Shown piece after piece: positions 20,610 through 28,385 of a stretch of 64,000 nucleotides of DNA. This stretch comes from Cryobacterium lactosi (GTDB taxonomy: Bacteria > Actinomycetota > Actinomycetes > Actinomycetales > Microbacteriaceae). The first letter of the stretch is position 1; every line of letters begins with the position of its first letter. A program made the translations under genes and the position numbers. The stretch lies in contig NZ_SOHM01000031.1 in assembly GCF_004403945.1 (NCBI RefSeq), forward strand, positions 398,532-462,531, given 5' to 3'. Below the pieces are notes generated by a model. The model ran no database searches. It saw only the letters and a list, made by a program, of their open reading frames with translations, and was not told the DNA's origin.

Positions 20610-20625
20610 TTGATAAATGCATCAA
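20610..20625. promoter_or_regulatory. Candidate operator for the adjacent GntR regulator
   Basis: TTGAT-N6-ATCAA inverted repeat in the gap between the regulator and the divergent SDR gene. The symmetric, AT-rich character is unlike the flanking GC-rich DNA. Assignment to this regulator rests on position only. Confidence 0.4.
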
Positions 20626-20762
20626 TAACCTCAACATGGTTCATGGGCGGCCGCTCGGGGCGCTGGCAGTAGAGTGCAAATGTCGTGAGCCGATGATGCC
20701 TCGCCCCAAAATCTGCCGACGCGACCCGTGTCGAACCCCCGGCCCGAGTGGAAGAGCATCTG

Positions 20763-21602
20763 ATGAGCGAACGAACCATTGTGATCACCGGCGCCAGCGA
20801 CGGCATCGGTGCGGCGGCCGCGCGAGCGCTGGCTGCGGCCGGTGACCGCATCGTCGTTGTCGGGCGCTCGCCGCAGAAGACCGAGGCGGTCGCCGCCGAG
20901 ATCGGCGCCGATCACTTCATCGCCGACTTCAGCAGACTCGCCGAGGTGCGCACCCTCGCCGCCGAACTGCTCAAGCGCTACCCGCGCATCGACGTGTTGG
21001 CCAACAACGCCGGCGGAATCCTGGGTGACCGTGAGGTCACGGTCGACGGCCACGAGAAGACCTTCCAGGTGAACCACCTGGCGCCTTTCCTGCTCACCAC
21101 CCTGATGATGGACCGGCTCCTCGCCAGCCGGGCAGCGGTGATCAACACCTCGAGCGCCGCCAACCGGTTCGGCCACATCGACCTGGATGACCTCGAGAAC
21201 GAGCGCAAGTACTCGCCCAACAACGCCTACGGTGACGCGAAGCTGGCGAACATCCTCTTCACCAAGGAATTGCACCGGCGTTACAGCTCGCAGGGACTCG
21301 TCACGGCGGTGTTCCACCCGGGCATCGTGGCCACGAGCTTCTCCACCGAATCCACGAGCATCATGCGGCTGCTGTATCAGACCGCGCTCAAGCGCATGCT
21401 CATCACGCCGGAGAAGGGCGCAGACACCCTGGTCTGGCTGGCGAGCACGACCGCGGGGGTCGACTGGCAGTCGGGGGAGTTCTACGAGAAGCGCCGGGTG
21501 CACTCCACGAACCGACAGGCCTCGGATGCGGGCCTCGCGACGGCGCTCTGGGAGCGCAGCATCGACATGGTCGCCTCCGACCTGCTGCCGCAGGGCAGCT
21601 GA
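20763..21602 (+). CDS. Short-chain dehydrogenase/reductase
   Basis: 279 residues from the ATG at 20763 (GGAAGAG upstream). The NAD(P)-binding motif is TGASDGIG, the structural motif is NNAGG, and the active site is Ser (NTSSAANR) with YGDAK (Tyr and Lys). It resembles the retinol dehydrogenase/WW-domain oxidoreductase-like SDR group. It is divergent from the GntR-MFS unit. Substrate unknown. Confidence 0.88.
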   Translation: MSERTIVITGASDGIGAAAARALAAAGDRIVVVGRSPQKTEAVAAEIGADHFIADFSRLAEVRTLAAELLKRYPRIDVLANNAGGILGDREVTVDGHEKTFQVNHLAPFLLTTLMMDRLLASRAAVINTSSAANRFGHIDLDDLENERKYSPNNAYGDAKLANILFTKELHRRYSSQGLVTAVFHPGIVATSFSTESTSIMRLLYQTALKRMLITPEKGADTLVWLASTTAGVDWQSGEFYEKRRVHSTNRQASDAGLATALWERSIDMVASDLLPQGS

Positions 21603-21708
21603 CCCCGCTCAGCCAACTGTTCCCTGTGCGGACATCTGCGCCTGGTGTGCCTGGACCACTTGTCCGCAGCGGCAACAGGTGCGCCGGGGAAGGCCGGGGG
21701 AGGCCGGC

Positions 21709-22629
21709 TCAGGCGATCTTGGTCAGGGCCGTGAACGACATAGTGGCCGACTGGCCGTTCTGGCAGGTCTGGTACAGCAGGTCGTAGCCGCGGGGGAGGT
21801 CGGCTGTGCTGTTGCGGTCCGCGTTGAGCATGGCCACGATGCCGTCCACCCGGTAGGTTCCCGCGTGCACACCGGTGAGGGTGATCACGGTTCCGGCGTC
21901 GTCGGGGAAGTCCTTGCCGCCGCACGACCAGTGCTCGGCGATGGTCGGCACGTCCTGGTAGTACGCGGTCACGTCCACGGAACCGATGCACTCGTCGAGC
22001 TCCGGAGTCCAGCCGGTGGCGTGCACGTTGTTGGAGTAGCGCTCGCGGAGGATCCGGTCCTGCTCGGCCTGCCACTCGGCCATGGCCGCCGTGACGGCCG
22101 CCACGGGAGCGGCCAGGTCCCCGGCGACGCCGTGGACGCCCTCGGCGGCACCGAAGTCGAAGGCTGACAGGGCGCGGGCATTCTCGCGGACCCCGGCGCC
22201 CAGCTCGAAGAGGGCGGGTGCAGCACTCCCGGTGGCCGCTGCGCTCTGGGCCGCCGTGAGCTCCTGCGCGGCCGCGCTCAGCCGGGCGGTCGCGGAGTCG
22301 ATCGCGTCGGCCAGCTCGAGTCGGGGCTGTTCGGTGAGTACCTTGCCCTCGCTCGCGTCCAGGAGGGCGATCGCCTCGTCGAGGGAGGTCTCCCCGTCGG
22401 TGACGGTCTGCGCCGCCCGCGCCTGGTCGCTCTGGAAGAGGGCGGCCGCGGCAGCGTACTCACCCTGGGCCGCCGCCAGTGACACCCCGCGCACGACCAG
22501 GACGACGACCAGCAGGAGTATGACGGCGGCCGCGGCCACGATCATCCGGGCCCGGGTGCCCGAGGGCCGCCATGCCGACGACAGGCGCGGGCGAGGCGAG
22601 TGTGGCGTTTCTGCTGAAATTCGTGCCAC
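21709..22629 (-). CDS. Membrane-anchored protein of unknown function
   Basis: 306 residues beginning with GTG at 22629. A basic N-terminus is followed by one hydrophobic helix (about 29-48), then an Ala-rich helical region and an extracytoplasmic C-terminal domain with two or three cysteines and the pattern GTVITLTGVHAGTYRVDGIVAMLN. The long alpha region could form a coiled coil. I do not recognise the family. The start lacks a strong Shine-Dalgarno, so it may be shorter. Confidence 0.65.
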   Translation of the reverse strand: MARISAETPHSPRPRLSSAWRPSGTRARMIVAAAAVILLLVVVLVVRGVSLAAAQGEYAAAAALFQSDQARAAQTVTDGETSLDEAIALLDASEGKVLTEQPRLELADAIDSATARLSAAAQELTAAQSAAATGSAAPALFELGAGVRENARALSAFDFGAAEGVHGVAGDLAAPVAAVTAAMAEWQAEQDRILRERYSNNVHATGWTPELDECIGSVDVTAYYQDVPTIAEHWSCGGKDFPDDAGTVITLTGVHAGTYRVDGIVAMLNADRNSTADLPRGYDLLYQTCQNGQSATMSFTALTKIA

Positions 22630-23032
22630 CCCCGGTGCATGTGTGTGCCGGTCGTGTTGCCGTCACCTGATCTGAAATACTACCGACTGGGTGTTGCCAA
22701 CACCTTGATGATTCACATCGGTACCTCGGGCTGGAGCTACGACCACTGGGAGAACGTGCTCTATCCCTCCGGCCTGCGGGTTGTGTGACGAGCTGGGCGA
22801 GAGGCGCTGAGTGCGGAGCTCGGGGTATGACAAAAGGCGCAATGGCCCCTGGCGTTCGGAGCGAGGGTGAGATATGCAAAGCGGTGCCAGCGTGCGGAAA
22901 TACTACGTGGAGCTTGTCAAAGCGCAGGTCACCGTGAAATCACCCGCATAGAATTGTGGCCCCGGGCGCGATCTGACGAGTCAGCGTGCCACTGAGGCAC
23001 CGGCAGAAGGTGCGTTTCAAACAGAGGTAGTC
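22630..23032. other. 403-bp intergenic region with a gene remnant
   Basis: Between the unknown membrane protein and the GlcD-type oxidase. It contains a DUF72 fragment (described separately) and otherwise only short open frames without a recognisable family. It is slightly less GC-rich than its surroundings. A TAGAAT hexamer at about 22950 could be the -10 element of the downstream oxidase gene, but no good -35 is visible. Confidence 0.5.
22708..22788 (+). pseudogene. DUF72 N-terminal remnant, 26 codons
   Basis: ATG at 22708 followed by IHIGTSGWSYDHWENVLYP, which is the conserved N-terminus of DUF72 proteins (IGTSGWSYDHW), then a premature TGA. Nothing after the stop continues the family in any frame. 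Full members are about 240-290 residues, so this is a truncated relic or the scar of a deletion. Confidence 0.75.
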
Positions 23033-24421
23033 ATGACCGAGACCCACGTCGCGTCCGCAGTTGTCGCCGAACTCACCGCCGTGCTCTCCAGCGCACAGAT
23101 CGTGACGGGGCCCCGCACCGAGAGCAACCGGCGCGACCAGTCGGAGGGCACCCTGAGCGGCGAGCCTCTCGCCGTGGTCTTCCCCGCCAGCACCGAGGAG
23201 GTCGCCGCCGTCGTCACGATCGCGGCCGCCCACCGCATCCCGATCGTGCCGCAGGGAGCCCGCACGGGCCTGGCCGGCGGGGCGAACGCCATCGAGGGCG
23301 CCATCGTGCTCAGCACCACCAGGCTCAAGAAGATCCTCGTCGTCGACGCCGCGAACCAGACCGCGACAGTTCAGGCCGGTGTACGCACGATCGCGCTGGC
23401 CCGTGCGGCCGAGGCCGTCGACCTGTTCTACCCGCCGGACCCCGGCTCGTGGCGCGCCTCGACCATCGGCGGCAACGTGGCCACCAACGCCGGCGGGATG
23501 CTGTGCGTCAAGTACGGCGTGACCGGCAACTTCGTGCGCCAGCTCACCGTGGTTCTTGCCGACGGGTCGATCGTGCACACCGGCCAGCGCACCATCAAGG
23601 GCGTCGCAGGCTACAACCTCACCGCACTGCTGGTGGGCTCGGAAGGGACGCTCGGGATCATCACCGAGATCACCGTGGGCCTGCTGCCCAAACCCGGCAG
23701 TCCCTCCGGCGTCGCGGCGACGTTCGCCAAGGTCGAGGATGCCCTGGCGGCCGCTAATGCCATCGTCGCCGGTGATCGCCGGCCGAGCGTGTTGGAGTTT
23801 CTCGACGGTGCGTGCATCGCCGCCATCAACGCCTTCGATCCGGCCTCGACTCTGCCCGCCGGCGCCGGCGCGCTGCTGCTCGTGCAGTCAGACCAGATCG
23901 GTCAGGCCCACGACGACGTCGAGGTCTACGCCGGGATGTTGCGCGCCGGGGGAGCCGTGGAAGTCACCATCGCGCATGACACCGAGTCGCTCGATCAACT
24001 CATGAGCGCACGACGACTGCTGCACCCGGCCGTGCAGGCCGTGCGAGGCGGCTGCCTCAACGAGGACATCACGGTGCCGCGCTCCCAGCTGCCCGCCCTG
24101 CTCGCGGGCCTGGCCGAGATCTCCCTGGAGCTCGATGTGCCGATCAGCACAGGCGGTCACATCGGTGACGGCAACCTGCATCCAGTGATCGGCTACGACC
24201 CCGAAGTGCCCGGCGAGATCGACAAGGCCCATGCGGCGTTCGCGCGGGTGATCGACCTGGCCATCTCGCTCGATGGTTCGGCCTCGGGGGAGCACGGCAT
24301 CGGGGTGCTCAAGCGGGCGCACCTCGACGACGAGCTCGGCCCGGTGCTGCGCGACCTGCAGCTGCGCGTGAAGGCCGCCTTCGACCCGCACTCGATCCTC
24401 AACCCCGGCAAGAAGCTCTAG
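23033..24421 (+). CDS. FAD-linked oxidase, GlcD/D-lactate dehydrogenase type
   Basis: 462 residues, typical for GlcD-like enzymes. The PCMH FAD-binding half has PIVPQGARTGLAGGA, STIGGNVATNAGG and GVAGYNLTALLVGSEGTLG. The C-terminal half has HIGDGNLHP (substrate and metal histidines) and ASGEHGIGVLKR, and it ends FDPHSILNPGKKL. It oxidises a 2-hydroxyacid (glycolate or D-lactate) to the 2-oxoacid. No glcE/glcF subunit genes follow, so it probably acts alone. Monocistronic. Confidence 0.92.
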   Translation: MTETHVASAVVAELTAVLSSAQIVTGPRTESNRRDQSEGTLSGEPLAVVFPASTEEVAAVVTIAAAHRIPIVPQGARTGLAGGANAIEGAIVLSTTRLKKILVVDAANQTATVQAGVRTIALARAAEAVDLFYPPDPGSWRASTIGGNVATNAGGMLCVKYGVTGNFVRQLTVVLADGSIVHTGQRTIKGVAGYNLTALLVGSEGTLGIITEITVGLLPKPGSPSGVAATFAKVEDALAAANAIVAGDRRPSVLEFLDGACIAAINAFDPASTLPAGAGALLLVQSDQIGQAHDDVEVYAGMLRAGGAVEVTIAHDTESLDQLMSARRLLHPAVQAVRGGCLNEDITVPRSQLPALLAGLAEISLELDVPISTGGHIGDGNLHPVIGYDPEVPGEIDKAHAAFARVIDLAISLDGSASGEHGIGVLKRAHLDDELGPVLRDLQLRVKAAFDPHSILNPGKKL

Positions 24422-24580
24422 GTCCGCGGGCCCGGCCCGCTCGCTCGCGTGGCGTGGCGTGGCCCGGCCCGGCCTGGCCTGGCTCGGCCTGGCCTGGCTC
24501 GTCGCCGTCGGACACTCCTGTCGCCGCCGCCCTGATCCTGTCGAGGTAGACCCAGTGCGCCAACACTGGGAAGGCGCCGT

Positions 24581-24672
24581 CCCGCTGCTCGAGCTTGCCG
24601 AGACGTCGTGGGCCGAGCCCGACAACGCCCCATCCCGCTGGTCGAGCTCGTCGAGACCCCGTGAGCCGACCC
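24581..24672. repeat. Two direct copies of a CGCTGGTCGAGCTCGTCGAG-type intergenic repeat
   Basis: Copies at 24581-24619 and 24634-24672 share about 39 bp with a 53-bp period (core CGCTGSTCGAGCTYGYCGAG, followed by CGTGRGCCGA). The core is partly self-complementary. From memory, similar GGTCTCGACAAGCTCGACC-type sequences are common intergenic repeats in Microbacteriaceae; that part is not tested here. Confidence 0.7.
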
Positions 24673-24712
24673 TGCAAGCCGAAGAAATCTCTGAAACTGC
24701 CCTGTGCAAAAC

Positions 24713-24740
24713 TTGACATTAACTCACATTTATCTCTGAT
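24713..24740 (+). promoter_or_regulatory. Candidate promoter of the 13E12/DUF222 HNH gene
   Basis: A consensus -35 TTGACA at 24713-24718 with a weaker -10 TCTGAT at 24735-24740 (16-bp spacer), ending 18 bp before the ATG at 24759. It lies in an AT-rich patch that stands out from its neighbourhood. Confidence 0.45.
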
Positions 24741-24758
24741 TCGTGAGAGAATGGGGTT

Positions 24759-26606
24759 ATGGATGAAGAGCTACTCGGCTCCACCGCACCGACGGGAACT
24801 CCTCCCACCGGTCCGAATCTCCACGACTGGAACACCGCTCTGGCCGCTCCGGCTCCGGATGTCACTGGGCTGGATGCCACTGGCCGAGACGCCGCCAGCC
24901 TACGAGGCAGTACCGACATCGGGGTCGGTGCTGCGGGCGGCACTGAGTCCGAAGTCGCCACCTTCACTCTGGGCCGCACCCGGGCACGGGGTTCCCGCGG
25001 AACACACCCCGGTCCGTCGCGGAGTGGCCCGAGCGTGGGGCAGCCCGTGTGGCGGGATCCGGCCGAACTCCCCGGGGTTCAACGCGCCCACACCGGTGCG
25101 TTCGGTGACAAACTCCGAGTCCTCGAGGACGCGGCGGGGATGGTGCAGGCCGTACTGGCGTCGATCGACCTGGACGCGCTCAGCGACGCGGAGGTGGTGG
25201 CGTTCACCCAGATGGTCGAACACGCCGGGCGTCCCGTGGACGCGGCCCGGATCGGTGCCGCGACGGTGGTCGGCTACCGGTCCCGGCCCGGGTTGGGCCG
25301 GGACTCGATGGCCTGGCGGCTGGGCGCCTCGCACCAAAACGACCTTCTGACCCGGCTGACCCTCGCCTCCCGGCAGGAGATGAAACGACGACTGGCGTTG
25401 GGCGAGAAGGTTGCCCCGAGGGTGCTGGGCGGGCAGGTCATCGAGCCGGAGTTCCCCGCGGTCGCCGCCGCGTTGAAAGCCGGCGAACTCGGGGTTGATG
25501 CGGCCGAGAACATCGTGAAGGGGCTGACCGATTTCAAGGTGCACGGCCGCTTCGATGCCGACCAGGCTGATGTGGAGTCCGCCGAGGTCATCCTGGTCGA
25601 ACGGGCGACCGGGTCGGTCTTTGACCGCATCCCCGGCCCTGGCGACACGGACACCGGGAGAGAGGCCGGCACGGGGTTCACCGGTCCGATCCGCCGGCTC
25701 CGCGACTCGGACGGCTTCACCTACCCGGCTGATGACCTCCGGCCCCTGGCCGTGCGGATGCAGGCGTTACTCAACCCCGACGGGCTCGCCCCGAATGAGA
25801 CCACCCTCGAAGCTACATCCACCATCTCGTTCGGTGAGCTCGCCCGGGGCCTCCACCCCTTGCGCGGTGGCGTGACGCCGGAGTTGAAGGGGGTGATCCA
25901 GAACCTGTTCAACACGTTCCAATCCGCCCGCTCGGCACCCGCCTTCCCCTCCGCCGAGGAACAGCAGCGCATCGAGTCCGGCGAATTGGTCCCGGGCGAG
26001 GTGATCGACGAACGCACCGGCGGCGAGAAACGCGCCGACATCCTCCGCGGCATCCTCGTGCAGGACGCCCAGGACCCCCGCACCCCGACCATGGGCGGCA
26101 TGCCACCCACGGTGATGGTCCACGTGAACGCGGCCGACTTACTCGCACAGGCCGGGGTGGGCTGGATCGACGGCATTGACGGGCCGATCTCGATGAGAAC
26201 CATCAACCAGATGATCGACAACGGCGGCTTCCAACCCATCTTCTTCGGCGGCACCGGCGCCGTCCTCGGCCTGGGCAACAAGGCCCGCTGCTTCAGCGCG
26301 ATGCAACGCAAAATGATCACCGCCAGGGACGGCGGCTGCATCATCCCGGGCTGTGACTGCCCACCCCAATGGACCGAAGTGCACCACGTCATCCCCTGGC
26401 AAACCGGCGGGACAACCAATGTGTCCAACGGGGTCCTGCTCTGCTGGTACCACCACCACACCATCGACACCGCCGGCTGGACAATCCGGATGGTCAACGG
26501 GCTACCGCAGGTGAAAGCACCACACTGGATCGACCCGACCGGACGATGGCGCACACCCGACAAACACCGGGCCCACGACCGGGAGACCCACCGGCACGAC
26601 GAGTAG
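24759..26606 (+). CDS. 13E12-repeat/DUF222 protein with C-terminal HNH nuclease domain
   Basis: 615 residues from the ATG at 24759 (GAGAGA eight bases upstream). The long N-terminal DUF222 region (about 120-470, including ELGVDAAENIV) is followed by an HNH motif: CIIPGCDCPPQWTEVHHVIPWQTGG, then N-GVLLCWYHHHTID. The two CxxC-like cysteine pairs and the HH/H residues fit a zinc-containing beta-beta-alpha metal nuclease. These genes occur in many copies in actinobacterial genomes and are suspected to be mobile or intron-like, but their target is unknown. The flanking repeats are consistent with that. Confidence 0.9.
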   Translation: MDEELLGSTAPTGTPPTGPNLHDWNTALAAPAPDVTGLDATGRDAASLRGSTDIGVGAAGGTESEVATFTLGRTRARGSRGTHPGPSRSGPSVGQPVWRDPAELPGVQRAHTGAFGDKLRVLEDAAGMVQAVLASIDLDALSDAEVVAFTQMVEHAGRPVDAARIGAATVVGYRSRPGLGRDSMAWRLGASHQNDLLTRLTLASRQEMKRRLALGEKVAPRVLGGQVIEPEFPAVAAALKAGELGVDAAENIVKGLTDFKVHGRFDADQADVESAEVILVERATGSVFDRIPGPGDTDTGREAGTGFTGPIRRLRDSDGFTYPADDLRPLAVRMQALLNPDGLAPNETTLEATSTISFGELARGLHPLRGGVTPELKGVIQNLFNTFQSARSAPAFPSAEEQQRIESGELVPGEVIDERTGGEKRADILRGILVQDAQDPRTPTMGGMPPTVMVHVNAADLLAQAGVGWIDGIDGPISMRTINQMIDNGGFQPIFFGGTGAVLGLGNKARCFSAMQRKMITARDGGCIIPGCDCPPQWTEVHHVIPWQTGGTTNVSNGVLLCWYHHHTIDTAGWTIRMVNGLPQVKAPHWIDPTGRWRTPDKHRAHDRETHRHDE

Positions 26607-26718
26607 CCCCTGCGGTAGGGCGGGTGGACCCGATGGCAGGACGAGTAGACCCGGCGGTAGGGCGGGTGGACCCGACGGTAAGACGAGAAGACCCGCCGGC
26701 ACGACGCGCAGACGTCCC
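26593..26718 (+). repeat. 21-bp tandem repeat, 6 units, at the 3' end of the HNH gene
   Basis: Degenerate 21-bp units (GGTAGGGCGGGTGGACCCGAC is typical) run from inside the last codons of the HNH gene into the intergenic DNA. Alternate units are most alike, giving a 42-bp higher-order period. The unit is seven codons and one frame reads GRVDPxx repeatedly. Confidence 0.85.
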
Positions 26719-26862
26719 GCTGCTCCCCGGGCGGTTTCTGGGCCGCCAGAGGGCATTTTCGGCTGGAGTATTTCGGGCTGGAGTACTGCCATCAGGGCCG
26801 CCCGCGACGTACTATCGCCTTGGGTGTCAGCCGACGCCCGGTTACGGCTACGGAGGTACGCA

Positions 26863-27117
26863 GTGGGCATCAATGACGACGACATCACCACATCCGGCGC
26901 GGATTCGAACGAGGGCACGGCGGATGGCGGTGCCAACCCGGCAGGCCACGACGGCGGTGCGGACGGCACCGCGGACGCCGGAGAGGGCACCGCTGACGGC
27001 GGCGCCAACCCGGCGGGCCACGACGGCGGTGCCGATGGCTCCGCCTCGAGCGAGGGCACCGCAGACGGCGGCGCCAACCCCGAAGGCCACGACGGCGGCG
27101 CCGACGGAACTGCCTGA
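26863..27117 (+). CDS. Small Gly/Asp-rich repeat protein (BatC-like)
   Basis: 84 residues from the GTG at 26863, which has GGAGG seven bases upstream. After a polar start (GINDDDITTSGAD), three copies of a ~23-residue repeat follow (EGTADGGANPAGHDGGADG). The protein has no hydrophobic core, no cysteines and no membrane segment, so it should be disordered and very acidic. Similar actinobacterial proteins are annotated BatC without known function. The stop overlaps the start of the JmjC/cupin gene by one base, which indicates translational coupling. Confidence 0.75.
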   Translation: MGINDDDITTSGADSNEGTADGGANPAGHDGGADGTADAGEGTADGGANPAGHDGGADGSASSEGTADGGANPEGHDGGADGTA

Positions 27118-28385
27118 TGACGAGCGAGGGGCGCGGGACGAGAGATCGTCCCGCGCTCGCGCGCTTGCTGGCGGTGTCCCCGGATACCTTTGCCGCAGAC
27201 AACTGGGACCGTCAGCCGCTCTTCACCCGAGCGGCCGCACTGCCAAGCCACTTCGATGACCTGTTCACTGCCGAGGCCGTCGACGAACTCGTCACCCACC
27301 GCGGACTGCGCACCCCGTTCGTGCGCATGGCGCGGGAGGGCACCGTGCTCGACCCCGGCCGCTACACGGCACCGGGCGGGCTCGGCGCAGAGATCGGCGA
27401 CCAGGTCAGCGCCGACAAGGTACTCGACGAGTTCTCCGGCGGAGCCACCCTGGTGCTCCAGGGGCTGCACCGCACCTGGCCGCCGTTGGCCGACTTCACC
27501 CGGCAACTCATCACCGACCTCGGCCATCCCGTCCAGGTGAACGCCTACATCACGCCCGCGTCCGCCCGCGGCTTCGACCCTCACTACGACGTGCACGATG
27601 TCTTCGTTCTGCAGATCACGGGGGAGAAGCGCTGGCGCATCCACCCGCCGGTGCACCCACAGCCGCTCCGCGACCAACCGTGGACCGATCATCGGCGCGC
27701 CGTGGAGCTGCAGGCGCAGGCCGACCCGGCCATCGACGAGGTCTTCAGGCCGGGCGACGTGCTCTACCTGCCGAGGGGCTGGATCCACTCGGCAACCGCA
27801 CTCGGGGGCACCTCGATCCACCTCACCCTCGGCGTTGCAGCCCTCACCCGCCACGACGTGTTACGCGAGGCCATCGCCCAGGCCGCGGTCGACACCAGCC
27901 TGCGCAGCGCCCTCCCACTCGGCATCGACCTCACGGATGCGGCGACAGTCGGCGCCCTGCTGGCCGACGTCGTGCAGGACCTGGCCCGCTACACGGCCGG
28001 CGACGACACCGGCGACGACAAGACGGCCCAAGCCCGGTCCCAGGCTCAGGCAGTGTCCGGTCGGCTGGCCCGCCGGGTGCGGCCCGGCGCCGAACCGATC
28101 GCGCCCCTGGCGACGACGGCCGCCGCCGCCGCACTGCACGAGGTCACCACGGTAAGCCTCCGCCGGGGACTCGATGCCCGGCTGCGGCAGGGTCTGGATC
28201 AGGCCGATGTCGCGCTGCTGCTGCCGGGCAAGACCGTGACGCTACCCGCGGAGGCCACCGACGCGCTGACCCAGATTCTCAGCGGACATACCTTGCAGGC
28301 CGGCGACCTGACCGGCCTTGACCCGGCCTCATCCCTCGTGGTCGCCCGGCGCCTGGTGCGCGAGGGTGTTCTGGTCGTGCGGTGA
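27117..28385 (+). CDS. JmjC/cupin-domain 2-oxoglutarate dioxygenase (ribosomal-oxygenase-like)
   Basis: 422 residues starting at ATG 27117. The double-stranded beta-helix contains the iron ligands His156 and Asp158 (PHYDVHDVFVLQITGEKRW) and His224 (LYLPRGWIHSA). After it come helical dimerisation and winged-helix-like parts, matching the ROX family (E. coli YcfD/RoxA, human NO66/MINA53). Those enzymes hydroxylate Arg or His in ribosomal proteins using 2-oxoglutarate and O2. The target here is unknown; the coupled upstream repeat protein is a candidate. The last bases overlap the next start (GTGA). Confidence 0.87.
   Translation: MTSEGRGTRDRPALARLLAVSPDTFAADNWDRQPLFTRAAALPSHFDDLFTAEAVDELVTHRGLRTPFVRMAREGTVLDPGRYTAPGGLGAEIGDQVSADKVLDEFSGGATLVLQGLHRTWPPLADFTRQLITDLGHPVQVNAYITPASARGFDPHYDVHDVFVLQITGEKRWRIHPPVHPQPLRDQPWTDHRRAVELQAQADPAIDEVFRPGDVLYLPRGWIHSATALGGTSIHLTLGVAALTRHDVLREAIAQAAVDTSLRSALPLGIDLTDAATVGALLADVVQDLARYTAGDDTGDDKTAQARSQAQAVSGRLARRVRPGAEPIAPLATTAAAAALHEVTTVSLRRGLDARLRQGLDQADVALLLPGKTVTLPAEATDALTQILSGHTLQAGDLTGLDPASSLVVARRLVREGVLVVR

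Larger units (their letters stand above)
24422..24758. other. 337-bp intergenic region with low-complexity DNA and repeats
   Basis: After the GlcD-type gene there is about 70 bp of simple GGCCTGGC/GGCTCGG sequence, a short hairpin (CCCAGTG/CACTGGG, 24551-24570) without a T-run, two copies of a dispersed-type repeat, then an abruptly AT-richer 50-bp stretch with a promoter-like TTGACA. No coding frame in it has family support. Confidence 0.6.

Noticed and set aside
22873..22950. Short open frame MQSGASVRKYY after the DUF72 relic
   Set aside because: 25 codons, no ribosome site, no family pattern and no codon bias evidence.
24551..24570. Hairpin CCCAGTG/CACTGGG as terminator of the GlcD-type gene
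   Set aside because: The stem is only 7 bp and no T-run follows; it is 130 bp past the stop.
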